The notes beneath the pieces were generated by a model. That model worked only from the letters and a program-made list of their open reading frames with translations, had not been told where the DNA came from and made no database searches. The translations under genes were made by a program, and so were the position numbers. 64,000 nucleotides of DNA from Nematopogon swammerdamellus (taxonomy: Eukaryota; Arthropoda; Insecta; Lepidoptera; Adelidae). The stretch lies in assembly GCA_946902875.1 (NCBI GenBank), contig OX336343.1, positions 20,693,596-20,757,595 of the forward strand, written 5' to 3'. Below, in pieces: positions 1-10,883 of the stretch (positions are counted from its first letter, which is position 1; each line of letters begins with the position of its first letter).

Positions 1-7
1 ACCAGGA

Positions 8-261
8 AGATGGCGTCGTGATAAGCCCACGCGGACGAAGTCGCGGGCACAGCTAGTTGAATATATTTTATCCTTATATTATATACAATTTTTCTGCACG
101 CGTCTTTGTCACCTAACTCCGACTAACTAAACGGCTGGACCGATTTGGATGACATTTTGTGTGTATATTTGAGTGGGTCCCTGGATGGTTTGAAAATACG
201 ATTGAACCCGGTAGATGGCGTCGTGATAAGCCCACGCGGACGAAGTCGCGGGCACAGCTAG
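8..261 (+). mobile_element. Two tandem Helitron-like 3' ends, 205 bp apart
   Basis: Two copies of a 3' end finish in CTAG (positions 53-56 and 258-261). Before each is a hairpin of the form CGCG-G-AC-GAA-GT-CGCG and then GGGCACAG. The 62 bases from about 10 and from about 215 are nearly identical and include the AT-rich flank after CTAG, so the unit looks tandemly duplicated. Hairpin plus CTRR followed by T is the classic Helitron 3' signature. No helicase ORF is present, so these are non-autonomous copies. Confidence 0.65.
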
Positions 262-488
262 TTGAATATATTTTATAAGCATATTTTAATTAGCACGAAA
301 ATAGAACATTCTACATTAAAACACCATATCGGCTTGAGCGACGCTTGGCAATGAAGTACCTAATGATTTTGCCTAATGTGCCATAAGTACTGGGATCAGA
401 ATATTTTATTTATCTATCCAAGTTTAGTATCTTCTTAGTATCTAACCAACTCACCAAAGTTGTCGATATTGAACACCGGGTAACTTAG

Positions 489-638
489 CTAAAATGGCAG
501 TGGGCTGGGGACATCAGGGGACAAGATGATGACGATCACTGGACTAAACGGGCCCACAAAGACGACCTAAAAAAGGTAGCCAGGAGTGGATGGATGAGAA
601 GAGCGGAAAACCGTGTGTGGTGGCGTGCCTTGGAAAAG
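489..638 (+). pseudogene. LINE-B (RTE-like) C-terminal fragment
   Basis: The frame from 489 reads LKWQWAGDIRG, then about 25 degenerate residues, then RAENRVWWRALEK. This is the pattern after the reverse transcriptase domain of RTE-like non-LTR retrotransposons (xKWxWAGHxxR...W). There is no start codon and no 5' part; it is a dead 5'-truncated copy. Confidence 0.6.
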
Positions 639-777
639 ATCGCTTCTCCTATGTTCTCTCTCTCTCTCCCGTCCATAGTATACTCTCTTTGATACTTCTC
701 GGCCCTAAGGCGTGACGGTTTATAGCCTATAGTAGTGAGTCTCAAGAACTATTCTTTTCATTGGTGTAAACCGTATC

Positions 778-945
778 AAAAGCTGTTTAGTGGTTTATTG
801 TTTATTGTTTATTGTATAATTTCATCCATAGGTAGGTATCATTCATCCAACCTACGCTTGGACATGTCGAAAATTCCGCCAGTTCTAAATTCAATGCGAA
901 GAAGAACTGACAAACAAACTTCGCAAGTCACAATGTTTTGTTAGT
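778..945 (+). repeat. Dispersed repeat K, plus copy
   Basis: Begins in a TTTATTGTTTATTG-rich stretch and runs to GAAGAAGAACTGACAA and ACTTCGCA. Related copies lie at 10233 (minus), 33075, 34192 (minus), 42522 and 51213. It has no coding potential and no clear class; a LINE 3' end or SINE is possible. Confidence 0.6.
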
Positions 946-1110
946 ACCTTATATATAAGTATTATAATTCAAGTAATTTACAATAATTAACGCATACTAC
1001 CGGTACCGTGGTACCGGAGTTTACTTCAAACATACATACCTACATACAGACAGTTCCCTTTTACAAGAAGTAGAGATTGAGATAGAGACAGAGAAGATAG
1101 AAATAGACAT

Positions 1111-1267
1111 TTCGTCGCTCCAGTTCGGGAGTTGTCTAAGTCACATTTTTAGTTAAAATGAGCTTTGAATGCAGGTTGATTCAGCAGATTTTTCTGCCTA
1201 TTTCTGCATTCAAAGCTCATTTTCGCTAAAAATGTGACTTAGACAACTCCCGAACTGGAGCGACGAA
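1111..1267. mobile_element. 157-bp snapback MITE
   Basis: Two arms of about 64 bases, starting TTCGTCGCTCCAGTTCGGG and ending in its reverse complement, enclose a loop of about 30 bases. The arms are almost perfect. It has no ORF, and no target duplication could be fixed. Confidence 0.75.
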
Positions 1268-1478
1268 TTTATGTATTATTCGGGGCGCGACGCATTGGCC
1301 TCCTTCACGCCTGTCTAACTACGCTACGGGCTGCTTTTGGGGTGCGTACGCGACTTGGGACTGTTATTCCATTAGCCACTTCGCACTGGCTGCGCGTTAG
1401 TTCCACGCTCACTAAGAGAAAGATACTGAGTGAGAGGGTCCAAGTGAAAAATCTCTTTTTCCAGATAAAACTGTATAT

Positions 1479-1698
1479 AAGGTCTTTCATTAGTACTTAG
1501 GTAACTTTACGCTAAGAGTTCTATGTGTATCAGATACTGATCACTTTTCCATACCAATTTTTTTTTACGATATAAAAAACCTACTCACTCCTCAAATTTA
1601 ATTTTTATATCATAAAAAAAATATTGGTATGGGAACGTGATCAGTATCTGATACACATACACCCCTTAGCGTAGCGTTACCTACTAGTGAAAGACCTT
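1479..1698. mobile_element. 220-bp snapback MITE
   Basis: Arms of about 80 bases start AAGGTCTTTCATTAGTACTT and return as AAGTGAAAGACCTT after an AT-rich loop. Pairing includes CAGATACTGATCAC/GTGATCAGTATCTG and ACCAATTTTT/ATATTGGT. The arms are more diverged than those of the hairpin at 1111, so this copy looks older. Confidence 0.7.
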
Positions 1699-2363
1699 AC
1701 ATAATAAATATAAAATATTTTATTTGTTAGGGTATAGGTATTTTTTAGGGTTCCGTATCCATACGGTATATCCAGCGGCGGAAAAATAATTATATACGTA
1801 CCTATATAAAATAGTATATAAAAATAGGAGGGCTCTGTAGATCCGCTATACTTACCATACCTGTTAAAAAACCATAATATCCGTCACATTTTTGACTGTG
1901 CGATGCAAACTACCTGTGGCGCCATCTATTATTTAGTAGCGTGAATATGTATTAATCGATTCTTAGCACGTTTGTTGTATGGTGAACCCTTAATATTTAA
2001 CTTTTTCCTTTTTTCAAACGGCTTTAAAAATTTCAACCTGCTACCTATCACGGTTCAAAAGATACAGCCCTTGGACGGTCGGGCGGACGGGAAGAAAGAA
2101 AACGCGCCTCCGGGCAAGTAATTTTTTTTACTAATGTTTTTAAGTTTACACTGTTATTAATTATATTAATTTTTAAGTTTCCGGATTAACAGTAGGTTTA
2201 AAGACTTACATAAGTCGACGTTTCGCCCGCTACGTCACGGGCTTCATCAGGAACTGCGGGAGTTCCTGGAGCCGACGTCTGGTGTCCGTGTATTTTTTTT
2301 ATATTTAATTTTACATACTTACCTCTACACTGAAACTGTAACTGCGAGGATATCTTTTTTTTT
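1699..2363. other. Repeat debris, no gene
   Basis: Holds short fragments of the GGTTCCG repeat (about 1745-1775 and 2020-2100) and, at 2213-2280, a piece with GTCGACGTTTCG resembling the fold-back elements at 19852 and 38599. No ORF of note. Confidence 0.5.
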
Positions 2364-2417
2364 AGACACCTACTTGTAGTTGAAACAAAGCCACATCTGG
2401 CGCTATCCATAAAAAAA
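2364..2417 (+). mobile_element. LINE-A 3' tail
   Basis: CACCTACTTGTAGTTGAAAC ... GGCGCTATCCATAAAAAA matches the 3' end of the LINE at 22484-23069 and ends in an A tract. It is a fully 5'-truncated insertion. Confidence 0.65.
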
Positions 2418-3696
2418 TAAACCTACCTCTAATGCATAGTTCCATCGTAAATTTTGATACTTAAATATAATATGTCACTAGTCAGGAACAATTAATTAGT
2501 ATAAGTTTATTACAAATAAATATGCATGCATGTTTTTAGTGTTCATTATTACATATAAATTAATAAACTACATAAGGTAATGTATGTGAGGCAAAAATAA
2601 ATTGTATTTACCTACGTAGACAGGTATACATAAATTACATAATATTGTGTTTATCTCATTGATTTTATAGGGGGAGTCAGATGTACCGTCAGCGATGTTT
2701 TAAAGGTAACATGAAATTAGTCTTCAATTATGTCCTAAGATGGCGCCAGGAGTATCGAATTTGAATTAAATAATTATTATATTTTTAAATCTGCTAATTA
2801 TAGAACGATGCTAAGTGGGAACAGCATAGTTAAATTTTAAGATTATTTTATATTAAGTAGAAATTTCAAAATAGTGTATTTTAAGGTTTTCATAATTTTT
2901 CCAATAAATATTTTCATGTTTTGTCAGTCCGTGAGCTTGGCGGATAAAATGTATAATTTCGCCGCTTCTGCATCATAGATGTCAGACCAAAGTTAAGTTG
3001 TACTATTTGTCTATAGATGGCATGCCTATTTCTTATTATATTTTTAGTTGCCAAATACCAAGAGGGTGAGTTTAATGTCTTTGCCAAATACCCACCAACC
3101 AAACCTGCGTGCAATTCAAATACGCGCGTGCGGTTAGGATAAAGTGGAGATACCTTCTTTAAAATTATATTTTTTTACCTCACCACCTTTGAAAACGGAA
3201 ACAAACACGATGGATTAAATATAATAATAATAATAAAAATCGTTAGCCATTTATAAGAAAATCGACCTCAACGAAATAATTTGTATGACAGCTACCCTTA
3301 TTTTTTTTAATTAAAAAAAACTAAAAAAGGTACCCCTAGATTATCATTTCAAACTACTAAATACGAATTTTGAACGAAATCGGTTGAGCAGTTTAGGCAC
3401 AAGGTCGCTGGACGGACACACACACACACATACGACACATTCGACGGTATGTTTTCTTTTTTTGGATGTTTGTTACGCGATTACTCCGTCAATTATTGTG
3501 GGCCGATTTTGAAAATTCTTTTTTTTTGTTTGAAAGGGGATAACCATGACGTGGTTCCATTTTAATTTGGTCGAGATCAGATTGGAAAGCGAGGCGGAAT
3601 CGCGAGGCCGAAGGTCGAGCGATTCCGCCGAGTACATTAATAGCAAAAAATTCCAAAAAAAACTGTGAAATAAAAAACTATTTAAAAAAATATATA
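2418..3696. other. AT-rich intergenic stretch, no gene seen
   Basis: Mostly low-complexity A/T sequence. At 3360-3450 a fragment reading GAAATCGGTTGAGCAGTTTA followed by (CA)n is a common lepidopteran dispersed-repeat remnant. I see no exon or conserved ORF. Confidence 0.5.
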
Positions 3697-3893
3697 AAAA
3701 CCGCCTTCAAAAATGTATGAAATAAAAAAAATCGAACCCTAGAGTTGAAGGCGGTGCTAAAGCAAGCAAAAATGATACATGAAAGAAAACATGCGTGGAT
3801 GATATCCTTTGTGATTTGTGTAGCCTTCTTTAGCACCGCCTTCAACTCTAGGGTTCGATTTTTTTAATTTCATAAATTTTTTAAGGCAGTTTT
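3697..3893. mobile_element. 197-bp snapback MITE
   Basis: Arms begin AAAACCGCCTTCAAAAATGT and include ACCCTAGAGTTGAAGGCGG, returning as the reverse complement after a loop of about 65 bases. No ORF. Confidence 0.75.
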
Positions 3894-3983
3894 CATATTT
3901 TTTTTTTTACATACAATGCTGACATTATTAGAATGAAGAGTGACGAGTATTTGTTTAACTGTTCAACTAAATAAATATGTTCT

Positions 3984-4044
3984 ATCCACAGAGCACGGAA
4001 TACCGCGCGCGCGCGCGCGGGGGTATTCCGTGCTCTGTGTGGAT
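3984..4044. repeat. Palindrome with a (CG)n centre
   Basis: A 61-base inverted repeat: ATCCACAGAGCACGGAATAC on the left, its near-perfect reverse complement on the right, and an uninterrupted CG-alternating core at 4003-4019. Alternating CG can adopt Z-DNA and the arms can extrude as a cruciform. Confidence 0.85.
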
Positions 4045-4048
4045 CTAT

Positions 4049-4754
4049 CTATTAAAAGCGCACAAACAGGAAATTACAATCATAATAATATTTTGTTCCG
4101 TATACCAAATAATTTTCAAAACATTTTTTTATTTTATTTAATTTGATAAGAAGTGTTAGTTTAATTGTAAATTGTCATAATTTTATTATTCAAATATAAT
4201 TAAAAATTTTGGAATTTACATAAATAATGTTCTTTATAAATATAAATGAAAGCGCCATCTTTTGTCTAGTAGCAGTAATTCTACAGCCTAGTGACAATTA
4301 AAGGTACCTAGATACATGTTGTATTTCAACTAGATAGCGCCCTTAGTATAGAAGTATTAACAAACATTAACGCCACCTGTTTGTTTTACGACAACATCAA
4401 GAAAAATTATTAACGCCCTCTGTTGGTTTTACGATTTACAACGTTACCAAATTTGTTATATGGAGTGGTCTATCTGTCCCGACAGGGTTATAAAATCAAT
4501 GGTTTATCTGTCGAATGAAGCGTCAAAATTCATCTGAATATTACTTTTATTATATCATTTGTAAAAAAACTATTTTTTCCTTCTACGAAAAAAAAATAAT
4601 ATTTCCAGTAACAGACAATAGAAAGATCACGACATCAAAGACTCGCCCGAGGTGATATTTTTCACGAGATCTTTATAGGAGTACCTATTCATGAAAATAA
4701 AATATATTTAATTTAATAAAGAAATATGTGACATATTTGTGGGTTTTTGCGTAT
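4049..4754. other. AT-rich stretch, no gene seen
   Basis: A/T-rich sequence with repeated short phrases on 'gcgccatctgttggtttac' (about 4325-4440), a frequent motif of insect dispersed repeats. No coding signal. Confidence 0.4.
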
Positions 4755-5138
4755 TTTTAAGGTTCCGTAGCCGTCGTACGGGAACCTATTACTCAGCCTA
4801 CGCCGTCTGTCTGTCTGTCTGTCCGTCTGTTTGTCCGTCTGTCTGTCCGAGGGCTGTATCGGTGGCTGTATCTATTGAACCGTAATATGTAGCACGTTGA
4901 AATTTTCACAGAATATGTGTTATTATGGCTGATATAACAATAAATAATAAAAATAAGAAAAAGTAAAAAATTCACGGGCGTCCCCATACAAGAAACTAAA
5001 AAAGTGTATGCACGCCATCACCGAAAACAGTATGAAGCATTTTTTAACAAATCCATAGATGGCGTGAATGGCGCTGACCATGATATGGCGATACGGAACC
5101 CTCGGTGCGCGAGTTCGACTCGTAGTTGGCCGGTTTTG
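4755..5138 (+). repeat. GGTTCCG dispersed repeat, near full length
   Basis: Starts AAGGTTCCGTA, carries a (GTCT)n tract near 4802-4850, then an AT-rich middle, and ends CGCGAGTTCGACTCG...TTGGCCGGTTTT. The same order in reverse is at 6607-7010. It is found in at least eight places here and encodes nothing convincing. I do not know its mobilisation class. Confidence 0.75.
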
Positions 5139-5330
5139 TCAAACTGAAATCGTGGGCCACATCACCTTTTACACACGTGATGTCAGCCCATAACGCCTCG
5201 GTGGGCTGGGTGTCGTGTCAGTGCTTAACTTTGGTCTTGCCGGCTACACTGAACTGGGCGGAAAAGGTAACTATTTTCATAGCTAACCGTTTCGACTGAA
5301 CTGCGTTCAGTGCGGTCGTACAAACCGATA
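5139..5330 (-). mobile_element. S1 SINE, degraded 3' part
   Basis: Recognisable tail words of S1 in reverse (GTGATGTCAGCCCATAAC, CGGCTACACTGAACTGG) with many changes. It abuts the end of the GGTTCCG copy. Confidence 0.6.
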
Positions 5331-5749
5331 GTTTTTGGCATTAGTTTCATCGAAATCGGTTCAGTAGGTTCTGAGATATCTGAGTGTGACTGACAGACAA
5401 ACAATAACCTGTCTATTGGCTATTTTCGAAAAAAATTGCGGTAGCGGCAGTTCTGTCTCACTAGACGCATTGAGAAGCCCGTTGGAGCAAGCGAGACGGA
5501 TCATGAGAAATTGCTTGTAGAAATAGCTCCGGAAGGCGATTTTTCTTTTCCTTACCTTTAATAAAATCCTGTCCGCTTATAACTCGAGAACCACTGAACT
5601 GATTTTAATAATGAAAATTTCTAGGGATAGCTTGATTCTTCCCATCAACTATACTTACTAGATTATCTTTGAAAAAGAAAAATCAATGTTTCAAAAAAAT
5701 GTACAATTATGGAGACATCAGTTATTCAGTCAGCGTTTGTGTGTTCACT
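5331..5749. other. Repeat debris including a Helitron-like 5' piece
   Basis: The segment 5557-5666 (ACCTTTAATAAAATCC ... TATAACTCGAGAACCACTGA ... ACTAG) matches the start of the small Helitron-like copies at 45905 and 50929. The rest is a fragment with ATCGAAATCGGTTCAGTAGG. No gene. Confidence 0.5.
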
Positions 5750-6258
5750 GCTGGCCGAGTGGTTTGGGCATCGGCTTCTCATGCGAGAGGTCCGAGGTTC
5801 AAATCCGGTCGGCGTGTACCAATGAGTTTTTTCTGAGGACCTGCTGCTTCACCGTTCGGAACCGGTGTAAAACTGTAGGTCCCTTCCCTTGCCCCTTACT
5901 AGGTGGTAGGCTCAAATTGTAGCCGACTGGGTTGGTACCACCGTACTGGTGGTCTATTCTTGTAAATTCTGACAGCGGAATCAGCGCTGATGTGGCGCTG
6001 AGAGCCACTATAGTAAGTGGCTCTCAGCGCCACAACAGCGCTGATTCCGCTGTCAGAATTTACAAGAATAGACCTGCTGGATGTAAGATGGCCGCATAGC
6101 AGCCTCGGCTGTGTTCTCCTCTAGTCCAGTATAGCCAGCAATCCAGGGAAGTCTCCGGTATGGCACCTACCTTGTCGGAGGTGATATTGGCTGGTCGGAG
6201 CATGCGCTTTGGCCCCTCCGACTCAGCCAACCATACCGGATAACATATAAAAAAAAAT
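5750..6258 (+). mobile_element. S2 SINE, full length, interrupted
   Basis: The head has a tRNA A box (TGGCCGAGTGG) and B box (GGTTCAAATCC). The central module GTAGGTCCCTTCCCTTGCC...TACTAGGTGGTAGG follows, then a tail ending in an A tract. A 125-bp snapback element is inserted at 5951. The type II tRNA-like head points to Ser or Leu tRNA. Confidence 0.85.
5951..6075. mobile_element. Near-perfect 122-bp hairpin element, copy 1
   Basis: Arms of about 57 bases (starting TCTATTCTTGTAAATTCTGA) flank a small loop. The element sits inside the S2 SINE. Copy 2 at 21526 is its exact reverse complement over about 122 bases, including the small arm asymmetry. No ORF. Confidence 0.85.
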
Positions 6259-6464
6259 ACATACGCCTCTCCAAACGCTCTCCAGTCCTCCCGGCCTTAG
6301 CTGTACGGACCACTGCCTCCGAACAAAGAGATTTAATTGAATGTCTTTGCCTCCGATGCACCTTATGTCGTTGTCCCACCTGTCAGGTGTTCTGGCCACA
6401 CGCTAACTTATGTCATTCTTTTTTTAAAACCCTACCTTTGGATTGCTGGCTACACTAGACTAGA
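6259..6464 (-). pseudogene. LINE-B 3' fragment
   Basis: The reverse strand carries degraded LINE-B end sequence: ACATACGCCTCTCCAA and GTCGTTGTCCCACCTG on the plus strand match the 3' ends at 12216 and 19640. Frames are broken. Confidence 0.55.
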
Positions 6465-6540
6465 GGAGAACACAGCCGAGGCTGTTATGCGACCATCTTA
6501 CGTCCAGTACGGTGGTATCAACCCAGTCGGCTAACATTTG
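6465..6540 (-). mobile_element. S2 SINE fragment
   Basis: The reverse of the S2 stretch between the central module and tail (GAGGAGAACACAGCCGAGGC). Confidence 0.65.
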
Positions 6541-6606
6541 ATTGAACTACTTACCATCTAGTAAAGGAATCTACATGTAGGTATGCAAGTAAATGTTTCC
6601 ATCAGT

Positions 6607-6931
6607 AAAAAAAACCGGCCAAGTGCGAGTCGAACTCGCGCACCGAGGCTCCCGTATCGCCATCTCACGGGTAGCTCTACTCACGCCATCTAGATGGCGT
6701 GTTATGAAATGCTTCATATTAGTTAATGTCATGCTTCAATTTCTATTCGGTAGATGGCGCGCGCGCATACACTTTTTGGTTGCTTCTATGGGAACCCGCG
6801 TGAATTTTTTACTTTTTCTTATTTTTATTATTTGTTGTTATATCGGCCATAATAACACATTTTTTGTGAAAATTTCAACGGGCTACCTATTACGGTTCAA
6901 GAGATACAGCCCTCGGACAGACGGACGGACG

Positions 6932-6962
<31 letters not shown>

Positions 6963-7010
6963 GGCGTAGGCTTAGTAATAGGGTCCCGTACCTGATACGG
7001 AACCCTAAAA
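6607..7010 (-). repeat. GGTTCCG repeat, reverse copy
   Basis: Full-length counterpart of the copy at 4755: ACCGGCCAAGTGCGAGTCG at one end, (ACAG)n near 6925-6962, and ATACGGAACCCTAAAA at the other. An open frame runs through it, but it is only repeat translation. Confidence 0.75.
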
Positions 7011-7736
7011 AGACAGTCCAAGGTAAGAATGCGGCGACCACCCGCCGCTTTTGTACATTCTGCAATTTTTCTACATAATTAAATTACTTACTCAATTTAT
7101 TAGAACCCAACCATTACGTCGGATTTCTGTAGTTGATCGCGAACAGACGGAAAAAGCCAAAGAACTTCCCTTTATAAGATGATAGAGATGCTTCTATGCA
7201 CATTGAAACTTGGCTTTTCACCGCCAGACTTAGTGAAAGAGCAAGGGATCTTCTTACAATGGACCGGAGAAATACATATCTAGACAGGCCATTAACTGAC
7301 TTGGCGTGTGAGTGAAATAATAATATATAATAATGCTAGCGTTGGTGCAGTGCAACCATGAGGCGACGCGCACGCGAAGAAGAAAACATTTAAAAGAGCT
7401 GCGCGACGACGTCGCCGTGCAGTCCGGCGGATACGGAGCTCTACGAGATTGGGGTGGTGGTGGTCTACGTGTCTAATACCACTACCCATCGCTCGAAGCT
7501 AGTCTCGCGTCTCGGAGAGCTCCGTAGCGACGGCCTGCACCCGCCGCCGCACAGAGGGGTATTTGTCTATTTTAACTGGCCAAAATTAGTTTTGTGTGAT
7601 TATGGATTCAAAATAATGAGTTTTATGTATTTAAAGTCTAAACTAATGAAATTACATATTAAGTAGTGTAAAAATCTTTATTACGTAAAAAAAAATCAAC
7701 AATTTATTTGCGATCCCATAATATCGTACATCTCTG
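7011..7736. other. No gene recognised
   Basis: Mixed sequence with a GC-rich part at 7360-7560. No conserved frame, tRNA fold or strong repeat match to the rest of the window. Confidence 0.35.
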
Positions 7737-8328
7737 CGAATTTTGACAGACATGACATACATTTGTTACGGTACCCTACATTCATTTTGAAATAAATGTT
7801 AAATTTAGTAGAACGGACAGACATTCATTTGTTACGGAACCCTACATTCATTTTGCAGAACTTAGTAGAATGGACAGACATAAACGTGTTACGGAACCCA
7901 CTTTTATTATAAAATAACCGTCGGAGGACCTTGGTTGAAAATTTTAAAATTTAGTAGAACGGACAGACATGCATTTGTTACGGAACCCTACATTCATTTT
8001 GAAATAAATGTTAAATTTAGTAGAACGGACAGACATGCATTTGTTACGGAACCCTACATTCATTTTGCAGAACTTAGTAGAATGGACAGACATAAACGTG
8101 TTACGGAACCCTACTTTTATTATAAAATAACCGTCGGAGGACCTTGGTTGAAAATTGTAAAATTTGTAGAACGGACAGACATGCATTTGTTACGGAACCC
8201 TACATTCATTTTGAAATAAATGTTAAATTTAGTATAACGGACAGACATGTATTTGTTACGGAACCCTACATTCATTTTGCAGAACTTAGTAGAATGGACA
8301 GACATAAACGTGTTACGGAACCCTACTT
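7737..8328. repeat. Tandem array with a 213-bp higher-order unit
   Basis: Three related subunits of about 65, 62 and 86 bases, each containing GGACAGACAT and TTACGGAACCCTAC, form a 213-base unit. It recurs about 2.8 times (CGTCGGAGGACCTTGG at 7919 and 8132). As 213 is divisible by three, long repetitive frames appear on both strands; I do not call them genes. Subunits resemble the GGTTCCG end. Confidence 0.85.
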
Positions 8329-8360
8329 AACAGTTGCACTCCGGGAGTGCCGGCAGATCC

Positions 8361-8560
8361 CGTGCTTAACGTGCTTAACGTGCGTAACTTAACCCTTAAT
8401 GCAATGACTTAAGGTTACATTTCGCTTTTCGAGATCTAACAATGACGCGATGACGCGAACAGAATTGATCCCGTGCCACTGTAACTCAACCCTTAATGCA
8501 ATGAATTAAGGTTACATTTCGCTTTTCGAGATCTGACGAGGACGCGATGACGCGAGTTTA
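8361..8560. repeat. Direct repeats of about 75 bp
   Basis: Two copies (about 8385-8455 and 8483-8556) share CAACCCTTAATGCAATGA and GGTTACATTTCGCTTTTCG. They follow a short run of GTGCTTAACGT units. Confidence 0.75.
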
Positions 8561-9399
8561 AAATTTTTTACCCAAGCGCCGCTAAAGAAGTTTTCACTTC
8601 AAAAATATAAATGAAACATTAACTTTATCTGTGAATTATCACGAGTACGACTTTAAAGTTTTAAATTATATAATTATATTACTTCCGCAAAAATCGCACT
8701 CCGGTTTTTAGGTATTTAACAAGGGTAATAGTACTACTTTTTATTGATATATGAATATACACCCAGAAGCACCCAGAAGTATAACAAAAACCTTAGAATT
8801 CCTTTTAAATAAATGAAAATTTAACACAATAAACCTTCTGTAATCATTGTACTGCCAATTTTTTTTAATGTATTGCAATTTAATTAAAAATAACTAATAC
8901 ACATTCGTAAATACCTGCTTCGCAACTGTCCATATTTATGTTTTTTTTTTCCACACTCAACAAACTAAAATAGGCCCATTAAACTCTTAACACTCTTATA
9001 GCAAAACGATAAACATTACGTGCGCAGGCACCGACATCAATATTGCACACTAAGTGGCGGGCGGGATAAGAGGTGCAGGGTGGCGGTAAGTGTCAAATGT
9101 CGTTGTTTGGTTTGTGGAGAATAGGTTATTGTATGTGATACAATACTGAATAGGAACAGTTTGATGAAAATGGAATATTGGCCAGTTAAAATAGACAAAT
9201 ACCCGTATGTGCGCCGGCGCGCTTGGAGGCTTGTCTCCCGCCACCGCGCCGCCGCGGCGCCGGCGGTAATGCCGTTTTTTTAAATAGTTATTCTGTTTGT
9301 ATTAATTTTGTATATATTTGTTTTATAACTAAATTGTATTAATATAAACATGTACATAGATAAAAAATAAATAATATAATAATAATACTTTTCGAATAG
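8561..9399. other. No gene recognised
   Basis: AT-rich sequence, with a GC-rich segment at 9190-9270. No motif or exon that I can support. Confidence 0.35.
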
Positions 9400-9518
9400 A
9401 AATGAAGGGAAGCACTGACATGGCACCTAGTTCACCCTGTGTTATGGGCTGACATCACGGATGTTGTAGGTGATGTAGCCAACCGTGTCAGTTTCCATAA
9501 AAAAAAAAAAAAAAAAAA
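9400..9518 (+). mobile_element. S1 SINE, 5'-truncated
   Basis: The last 120 bases of S1: GGCTGACATCACGGATGTTG, then CGTGTCAGTTTCCAT and an A tract of about 20. The long clean A tract suggests a fairly recent insertion. Confidence 0.85.
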
Positions 9519-9976
9519 CTCCGGTCGATCGATCGCACCACTGCTCGATCGCACCACTGTTCACAATTGTTCACTCACATACATAAATAAGAAACCTAAT
9601 CTTTTAGAAAACTACAGGCAATGCGTAAGTGGGAAGAGTACGGGCATAATGTTACGCCTTACGCATTGTGTATAGAATTTCTTGGGTATAATTGCATAAA
9701 AAAAACTATTAATTTTGTCACTTTGTCATTTTGTCATAAATTACTGCATCTGTCATGAATTGTGCAGTGTACAGTCTTTGGATGGGTATTTATTTATTTA
9801 TTTATTTATTTACTCAAAAACCTCCTATTTACAGATAATATCCAATTCTTAGGTTAGGTTAATAATAATAATACAGATAATATAATCCAATACTTTACAG
9901 TAGGTTAATAATATGATAATAATAAATGGATAATAATGAATAAGATAAAGAGAACATTATATCTACAGTACCTGAT
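9519..9976. other. No gene; (TTTA)n tract
   Basis: Contains a tetranucleotide run at 9787-9815 and AATAAT-rich sequence, likely the 3' tail region of the LINE-F fragment that follows on the minus strand. Confidence 0.45.
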
Positions 9977-10210
9977 TTATACATTATTCTGTTTAAAGTA
10001 TTCGGTGGCTAGTTTTATAAACTGCCTACGGTTACAGTTGAAGATATCCAGCTCTGGCAGTTTAGCCACCATTCCATTGAGCCCGTTCAACGCCCGAGGT
10101 ACCGGAGTCTGCTGATAGTGGACGGTACGAGTCCGCCTTACTGCGAATAGTCTGTGATTCCGAGCACGAGTAAATAAGTAATTAGAGATGGAAGATGATA
10201 GGACATGCGT
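9977..10210 (-). pseudogene. LINE-F C-terminal fragment
   Basis: The minus frame reads ISNYLFTRARNHRLFAVRR, then TVHYQQTPVPRALNGLN and FNCNRRQFIKLATEYFKQNN before a stop. It resembles the C-terminal tail of insect non-LTR retrotransposon ORF2 proteins. About 70 codons are intact, with no catalytic domain. Confidence 0.65.
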
Positions 10211-10232
10211 GTTTAAGTAGTGTCAAATATTT

Positions 10233-10393
10233 TTGCAAAGTAGACTATGTGGACATTGTAAAAAAATCCAGTGAAGTTTCTTACCAGTTCTTCTTCGCTG
10301 CGATAACCGAACGGCGGAATGTTACAATGTAAAATATGACAAATAGGAGTGCAGTGTACTGTGGATGATAAATAAACAATTAACAATTGGTTG
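10233..10393 (-). repeat. Dispersed repeat K, minus copy
   Basis: In reverse it carries the K signature (CAGTTCTTCTTCGC, GAACGGCGGAATGTTAC). Closest to the copy at 42522. Confidence 0.6.
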
Positions 10394-10883
10394 TCCTTCT
10401 CTAAAATCCGACGTTTCCTATTACAATAAAAGCAATATAATATCTTCTGTCTGTTGCTAATGGAGTGCATGCCGATAAGTTAAATGTGCAGTCTCATTTC
10501 GCCTCCGCCTCCGCCGTGTCTTCGTATGTATTTTCATGCAAGTGACCCATGTCACTGCTCAGTTGAACACAAAAGCCTCGTCACGGACATCAGTTCAGTC
10601 ATCGGATATTCAGTCTCGGTGACGGATTTCCTATCAGCTGTCGAGGCTGGCTAAGCATGTGTAAAGCTAGGCTGCGTTGCGTTATTGCGTTAAACATTTA
10701 CGCTGCGTAATGTGCGTTGACACAAGAATTGATCAATCTATCAGATATTCTTTAGTGCACACAATTAAAAAATTCAATAAAAGACGATTTTACTCCAGCT
10801 TATTAGTAGCGCTGGAAACACACACATACACTGCACACACAGCTTTGTGTCTTTGTGACCTACATATAGACACTGTCCAACCT
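10394..10883. other. Unassigned sequence with CpG-rich part
   Basis: The part at 10495-10700 is richer in CpG than its surroundings and contains insect initiator-like words (TCAGTC, TCAGTT). It could hold an upstream promoter or noncoding exon of the guanylate cyclase gene, but nothing in the sequence proves it. Confidence 0.25.

Noticed and set aside
6593..7078. 161-codon ORF
   Set aside because: It lies wholly within the reverse GGTTCCG repeat, and includes the (ACAG)n tract as a TDRQTDRQ run.
7935..8392. Repetitive ORFs (TDRHAFVTEPYIHF) that could look like a repeat protein
   Set aside because: The 213-bp tandem unit is divisible by three, so open frames appear on both strands; no start context or domain.
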